Assembly (NCBI GenBank): GCA_964344135.1
Contig: CAYFMF010000058.1
Span: 1-8,630 of the forward strand
DNA: 8,630 nucleotides
Direction: 5' to 3'
Source: Thiopontia sp964344135
Lineage (GTDB): Bacteria > Pseudomonadota > Gammaproteobacteria > GCF-002020875
A program made the position numbers and the translations under genes. How positions within the stretch are numbered: the first letter of the stretch is position 1; each line of letters opens with the position of its first letter. The notes beneath the pieces are model-generated. The model was not told the origin of the DNA. It was given only the letters and a program-made list of their open reading frames with translations, and did no database searches. This document shows positions 6,873 through 8,630 of this stretch, in pieces.

Positions 6873-7782
6873 GAGGTGTGACAGAGCGTACCGGTTGAGA
6901 AGGAGCCAGATCCGCTCCAACTTTGATCGTGCATCCGGTAGCTATGATGATGCGGCACTGCTGCAGCGTGAGGTTGCCGACCGCATGCTGGAGCAGTTTG
7001 AGTATACCCGGATCACCCCGGAGCGGATTCTGGATGTGGGTACCGGCACCGGCTACTGTGCCCGTGGCCTGCGGGATCGATTTGGAAAGAGCACCATCAT
7101 TGCGCTCGATCTGGCGCAGGGGATGTTGTCTGAGGCGAGGGCGCAGGCTGGTGGTGGGCGCCGGGGGGTCCGCAACCTCCTCTCGCGTCGGCCCGGGGAC
7201 CACTTTCTCTGTGCCGATACGGAGCAGATTCCGCTGCCTGAACAGAGTGTGGAGCTGATCTTCTCCAACTTTACCCTGCAGTGGTGCCAGAATTTGCAGG
7301 CGGTTTTCGAGGAGTTCCGGCGGGTATTGCGCCCCGGCGGGCTGCTCACCTTCTCTACCCTGGGCACCGATACCCTGACCGAGCTGCGTCAGAGCTGGGC
7401 AGCCGTTGATGATCGGGTCCACGTGAACCGGTTTGCGGATCTGCACGATATTGGCGATCTGCTGCTCCATACCGGTTTTCTTGAACCGGTGACCAGTGTG
7501 GACCGTTTTAATCTCACCTATCCGGATGTGATGGCCCTGATGCGGGATCTGAAGGGGCTGGGTGCAACCAACACCAATGCGGGGCGGCTGCGTGGGTTGA
7601 CCGGCAGGGAGGCGATCAGCCGGATGGAGCAGTTCTACCGGCAGCAGTTTGGTGGTGGAGAGGGGCGGATCCCCGCTACCTGGGAGGTGCTTTATGGCCA
7701 TGCCTGGGTTCCGGAGGATGGATTTCGCTCCACCGCTGTGCCGCAGGAATTTTCTATCCCCCTGAGCAAATTTAATACCTGA
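6862..7782 (+). CDS. bioC: Malonyl-ACP O-methyltransferase BioC
   Basis: SAM-dependent methyltransferase that methylates the free carboxyl of malonyl-ACP so that the fatty-acid machinery can build the pimeloyl chain. From TTG 6862 the product has 306 residues: the BioC-typical RSNFDRASGSYDDAALLQ at 18-35, SAM motif I ILDVGTGTG at 56-64, then NFTLQWCQNL, RRVLRPGG and the late LKGLGATN segment. An Arg/Gly-rich insertion (AGGGRRGVRNLLSRR) lengthens it compared with E. coli BioC (251 aa). The start is uncertain. TTG 6862 has a strong Shine-Dalgarno sequence (GAGG core nine bases upstream) and overlaps bioH by 11 nt. TTG 6895 is a shorter in-frame option without one. An out-of-frame ATG at 6869, overlapping the bioH stop as ATGA, opens a nine-codon reading frame (MRGVTERTG) that would need a one-base shift to join the body. 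Last gene of the operon; no bioD follows. Confidence 0.92.
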   Translation: MGHERCDRAYRLRRSQIRSNFDRASGSYDDAALLQREVADRMLEQFEYTRITPERILDVGTGTGYCARGLRDRFGKSTIIALDLAQGMLSEARAQAGGGRRGVRNLLSRRPGDHFLCADTEQIPLPEQSVELIFSNFTLQWCQNLQAVFEEFRRVLRPGGLLTFSTLGTDTLTELRQSWAAVDDRVHVNRFADLHDIGDLLLHTGFLEPVTSVDRFNLTYPDVMALMRDLKGLGATNTNAGRLRGLTGREAISRMEQFYRQQFGGGEGRIPATWEVLYGHAWVPEDGFRSTAVPQEFSIPLSKFNT

Positions 7783-7797
7783 TTAAAACAGTAGGTC

Positions 7798-7825
7798 TTG
7801 ACAGCCCGTTTTCAGGCGCTATGAT
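7798..7825 (+). promoter_or_regulatory. Strong sigma70-type promoter for the peroxiredoxin gene
   Basis: TTGACA (7798-7803) matches the -35 consensus perfectly. After 16 bp comes TATGAT (7820-7825), 5 of 6 to the -10 consensus. Transcription should begin near 7832, giving a leader of about 70 nt. It starts only 15 bp past the bioC stop, and no T-tailed hairpin separates the biotin operon from it, so some read-through from upstream is possible. I saw no clear OxyR-type motif. Confidence 0.75.
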
Positions 7826-7853
7826 TCACCCACTCGAAATATGATTTTTATCA

Positions 7854-7880
7854 AGGGGTCGCCAGGATGAGGTGGCCCCT
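7854..7880 (+). other. Leader hairpin upstream of the peroxiredoxin start
   Basis: AGGGGTCGCC (7854-7863) pairs with GGTGGCCCCT (7871-7880) around the seven-base loop AGGATGA. The ten pairs include two G-U wobbles and a run of four G-C pairs. It ends ten bases before the AGGAG ribosome binding site at 7891. There is no U-tract after it, so it is not an intrinsic terminator. It could protect the 5' end or tune translation; its role is inferred. Confidence 0.45.
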
Positions 7881-7902
7881 CTCAACCAACAGGAGTTCCA
7901 AA

Positions 7903-8508
7903 ATGAGTGTACTAGTCGGACGTGAAGCACCGGATTTTACTGCCCCAACAGTATTGGCCAATGGAGAGATCAAGGCGGATTTCAATCTGCATGAGGCGAA
8001 GGCGGGGAAGTATGCCGTAGTCTTCTTCTATCCCCTTGATTTTACTTTTGTCTGCCCCTCCGAGCTGCTGGCCTTTGACCACCGCATTGAGGAGTTTTCC
8101 AAGCGCAATGTGGAGGTGATCGGTGTCTCCATCGACTCCCACTGGACCCACAATGCCTGGAGGAATACCGATGTGAAGGATGGCGGTATCGGTGCGGTTC
8201 GCTACGCGATGGTCGGTGACATGAAGCAGGAGATCACCCAGGCCTATGGTGTACAGGTGCCGGGCGGCGCCCCTGCACTGCGTGCCTCCTTCCTGATTGA
8301 CAAGGATAATGTGGTCCAGCATCAGGTGGTTAACAACCTCTCACTGGGTCGTAATGTGGATGAGATGCTGCGCATGGTGGATGCCCTGCAGTTTACCGAG
8401 GAGCATGGCGAGGTCTGTCCCGCTGGCTGGCAGGAGGGTGACGAGGGGATGAAGCCAACCCCTGATGGTGTCGCCTCCTATCTCTCCGACCATGAGGGTG
8501 ATCTCTGA
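7903..8508 (+). CDS. Typical 2-Cys peroxiredoxin (AhpC/TSA, Prx1 type)
   Basis: Thiol peroxidase that reduces hydrogen peroxide and organic peroxides in the cytoplasm, recycled by a thioredoxin-like or AhpF-like partner not present here. The product has 201 residues, normal for the Prx1/AhpC group. The peroxidatic Cys51 sits in FYPLDFTFVCPSE and the resolving Cys172 in GEVCPAGW, so the enzyme should form the inter-subunit disulfide. A GGIG motif is present, but the C-terminal YF motif of hyperoxidation-sensitive enzymes is not: the tail reads VASYLSDHEGDL. I chose ATG 7903 because AGGAG lies at 7891-7895 with seven-base spacing and homology starts at once (MSVLVGREAPDF). An in-frame ATG at 7867 lies in the leader hairpin and would add 12 residues unlike the family. 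The gene has its own promoter and terminator, so it is probably monocistronic. Confidence 0.96.
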   Translation: MSVLVGREAPDFTAPTVLANGEIKADFNLHEAKAGKYAVVFFYPLDFTFVCPSELLAFDHRIEEFSKRNVEVIGVSIDSHWTHNAWRNTDVKDGGIGAVRYAMVGDMKQEITQAYGVQVPGGAPALRASFLIDKDNVVQHQVVNNLSLGRNVDEMLRMVDALQFTEEHGEVCPAGWQEGDEGMKPTPDGVASYLSDHEGDL

Positions 8509-8530
8509 TCAGAACTGATTCATGAGAGAG

Positions 8531-8557
8531 AAAGGGCGCACCACGGTGCGCCCTTTT
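8531..8557 (+). terminator. Rho-independent terminator after the peroxiredoxin gene
   Basis: AAAGGGCGCAC (8531-8541) and GTGCGCCCTTT (8546-8556) form a perfect 11-bp stem with a four-base CACG loop, ending in a TTTT run. It begins 22 bp past the stop codon. The A-run on the other side makes it potentially bidirectional. Confidence 0.92.
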
Positions 8558-8566
8558 CAGTAGGGG

Positions 8567-8630
8567 GGTCAGGTCTTTACTTTTGCATTGAGCGGAGAAG
8601 CCGGCTCTATGCAAAAGTAAAGACCTGACC
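8567..8630. repeat. Perfect 22-nt inverted repeat with 20-nt centre (REP/MITE-like)
   Basis: The left arm 8567-8588 begins GGTCAGGTCTTTAC. The right arm 8609-8630 is its exact reverse complement, ending GTAAAGACCTGACC. The 20-base centre can extend the pairing with GAGC (8590-8593) against GCTC (8604-8607) and GG against CC further in. It has no U-tract and follows a separate terminator, so termination is not its obvious role. Four more G residues precede the left arm, and the repeat may continue past the window edge. The GGTCAGGTCTTTAC type of sequence resembles repeats found around REP-associated transposases; that link is from memory and unverified. Confidence 0.8.

Noticed and set aside
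6896..6898. Programmed frameshift at the TGA of the MRGVTERTG mini-frame
   Set aside because: Joining the frames needs a -1 move. There is no slippery heptamer, and a prfB-like +1 shift would enter the wrong frame.
7842..7853. Small palindrome TGAT-TTTT-ATCA in the peroxiredoxin leader as an operator
   Set aside because: It is short, AT-rich and lies downstream of the -10 box. I recognise no regulator motif, so chance is a fair explanation.
1..8630. tRNA, rRNA, CRISPR arrays or insertion-sequence transposase genes
   Set aside because: I saw no direct-repeat/spacer pattern, no cloverleaf-like conserved tRNA segments and no transposase motifs. Almost all of the sequence is accounted for by the listed genes.

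Overview
The window looks like chromosomal DNA from a gammaproteobacterium of moderately high GC content. This rests on the gene set and protein style: a full UvrD very close to the enterobacterial form, a bioB-F-H-C order using the BioC/BioH route to pimelate, ComF next to bioB, and a typical 2-Cys peroxiredoxin. A sulfur-oxidiser/Chromatiales-like source is plausible, but I cannot prove it from sequence alone.

Layout. Minus strand, 1-3254: uvrD (DNA helicase II), open through to the left window edge and lacking only its last few codons. It is interrupted in frame by a 359-residue intein (1422-2498) placed between Gln and Ser of helicase motif III. Minus strand, 3268-3930: comF, 13 bp upstream of uvrD and probably co-transcribed with it. 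The 62-bp divergent region 3931-3992 carries a bioB promoter and, overlapping both its -35 box and the comF start codon, a dyad that resembles a BirA biotin operator. Plus strand, 3993-7782: a tight biotin operon bioB-bioF-bioH-bioC, with a 4-nt ATGA overlap between bioF and bioH and an overlap at bioH/bioC. Then 7783-7902 holds a strong sigma70-type promoter and a leader hairpin for a 2-Cys peroxiredoxin gene (7903-8508). That gene is closed by a strong intrinsic terminator (8531-8557). The last 64 bases (8567-8630) are a perfect 22-nt inverted repeat around a 20-nt centre, reaching the right window edge. No gap over 300 bases lacks a gene.

How the genes work together. BioC methylates malonyl-ACP, which enters fatty-acid elongation. 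BioH removes the methyl ester from the pimeloyl-ACP methyl ester. BioF condenses pimeloyl-ACP with alanine to KAPA, and BioB inserts sulfur into dethiobiotin at the end of the pathway. BioA and BioD, the two middle steps, are not in this window. The putative BirA site would tie bioB transcription, and perhaps comF, to biotin status. UvrD can only become an active helicase after the intein excises itself, because the insertion splits an ATPase motif.

The most unusual content is the intein. Its splicing blocks are all intact, but its roughly 250-residue central region shows no LAGLIDADG signature that I can read. It contains a segment arranged like a diverged GIY-YIG nuclease. The bioC start, the operator and the terminal inverted repeat are the other points worth a second look.
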